From an uncultured bacterium (GTDB lineage Bacteria > Patescibacteriota > Dojkabacteria > SC72), in contig CALDJM010000046.1 of NCBI GenBank assembly GCA_937899155.1, positions 1-5,006 on the forward strand: a DNA stretch of 5,006 nucleotides, read 5' to 3'. Made by a program: the position numbers and the translations under genes. Below the pieces are notes generated by a model, which was not told the origin of the DNA, searched no databases, and saw only the letters and a list, made by a program, of their open reading frames with translations. The first letter of the stretch is position 1, and each line of letters starts with the position of its first letter. Below, in pieces: positions 4,653-5,006 of the stretch.

Positions 4653-5006
4653 AGATACGGTATTCTTTCCATCTTTACTTTTTCTTATTTTCATAGAGCC
4701 ATTAAATGCGATTTTGATAGATTCTTTCACAAAAGCTAATCCACTACTAACACATCCTGTTTTGCTAGAAACAAAATATTTCTCATCACACACCTCAATT
4801 ATATCGGGATCCATTCCACAGCCTGTGTCTGTGATATCTACAACTAAATACTTTCCGTCTCTTGAAACTTTAATCCATATCTTCCTCTCCTTTTCTCTCT
4901 TTTCTAACTCTTCAATTGCATTGAGGAAGATGTTTCCAATAATTCTTAAAAATGTATTTCTATCACCTTTTAGTACTTCTTTGCCCAGATACTCTTTAAT
5001 AACCTC
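4632..5006 (-). CDS. Sensor histidine kinase, C-terminal ATPase domain (N-terminus beyond the window)
   Basis: The reverse strand is open from the right edge to a TAA at 4634-4632, giving the last 124 residues. They form a GHKL-type ATP-binding domain. The N box is I-G-N-I-F-L-N-A-I-E (23-32 of the fragment, Asn25 and Asn29), the G1 box is D-T-G-C-G-M (60-65), and an F-box-like K-Y-F-V-S-S-K-T spans 76-83. The G2 region is G-C-V-S-S-G-L-A-F-V-K (84-94). In G2 the usual G-x-G-L glycine is Ser87, so the ATP lid is altered; the overall pattern still fits an active kinase. An internal ATG at 4814 falls after the N and G1 boxes and is not the true start. The sensor and His-phosphoacceptor parts lie beyond base 5006. 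The gene is convergent with, and overlaps, the response regulator, a plausible partner. Confidence 0.88.
   Translation of the reverse strand, partial: EVIKEYLGKEVLKGDRNTFLRIIGNIFLNAIEELEKREKERKIWIKVSRDGKYLVVDITDTGCGMDPDIIEVCDEKYFVSSKTGCVSSGLAFVKESIKIAFNGSMKIRKSKDGKNTVSLHFLRV
4649..4691 (+). terminator. Intrinsic terminator of the response-regulator gene
   Basis: GTAAAGAT (4649-4656) pairs perfectly with ATCTTTAC (4671-4678). Two inner G-C pairs (4659-4660 with 4669-4670) extend it past a 2-nt bulge to an 8-nt loop. The U-rich tract TTTTTCTTATTTT (4679-4691) follows at once. The stem begins in the regulator's last codons (stop at 4650-4652). On the other strand the same bases are coding sequence near the end of the kinase gene. 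Confidence 0.7.

Noticed and set aside
4632..4814. Independent 60-codon minus-strand gene starting at 4814
   Set aside because: The frame continues upstream without a stop to the window edge and contains the N and G1 boxes of the kinase, so it is the tail of a larger gene.

Overview
This window looks like ordinary chromosome from an AT-rich bacterium that uses the standard genetic code: all five stop codons seen are TAA, TAG or TGA, and no stop falls inside a conserved domain. Both -35/-10 promoters and intrinsic terminators are recognisable. None of the six start codons has a good Shine-Dalgarno at normal spacing. Compact genes, missing SD signals, a short secreted cohesin-like protein, PNPase and a lone two-component pair together would suit a Patescibacteria/CPR-type genome. 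That placement is an inference; no single marker here proves it.

Layout, left to right. (1) Positions 1-390, minus strand: the N-terminal 130 residues of a secreted protein with a signal peptide and a beta-rich, cohesin-like region; the gene runs off the left edge. (2) Positions 391-574: a divergent regulatory region with two TTGACA-type promoters facing away from each other, a 16-bp palindrome between them, and a foldable leader in front of rpsO. (3) Positions 575-3025, plus strand: rpsO (ribosomal protein S15) then pnp (polynucleotide phosphorylase), the classic bacterial pair, separated by 105 bp holding a 10-bp hairpin with a U-rich tail. (4) Positions 3059-3752: queH (epoxyqueuosine reductase, last step of queuosine tRNA modification), then a possible 41-residue single-span membrane protein. 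(5) Positions 3753-3965: non-coding, ending in a GC-rich palindrome/terminator and a promoter whose start lies almost on the next start codon. (6) Positions 3966-4652, plus strand: an OmpR/PhoB-type response regulator. (7) Positions 4632-5006, minus strand: the C-terminal ATPase end of a histidine kinase, convergent with the regulator and overlapping it by 21 bp. The regulator's terminator hairpin lies inside the kinase's coding sequence.

Functional links. S15 and PNPase join translation and RNA turnover, and both are known to be post-transcriptionally autoregulated in E. coli; both leaders here contain structure that could serve this. QueH acts on tRNA. The convergent response regulator and kinase could be partners, though the tail-to-tail arrangement is not the usual operon form.

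I found no clear undescribed multi-gene system. The most interesting signals are regulatory: the rpsO leader fold, the rpsO-pnp hairpin, the divergent promoter with its palindrome, likely leaderless transcripts for queH and the response regulator, and the terminator embedded in the antisense kinase gene.
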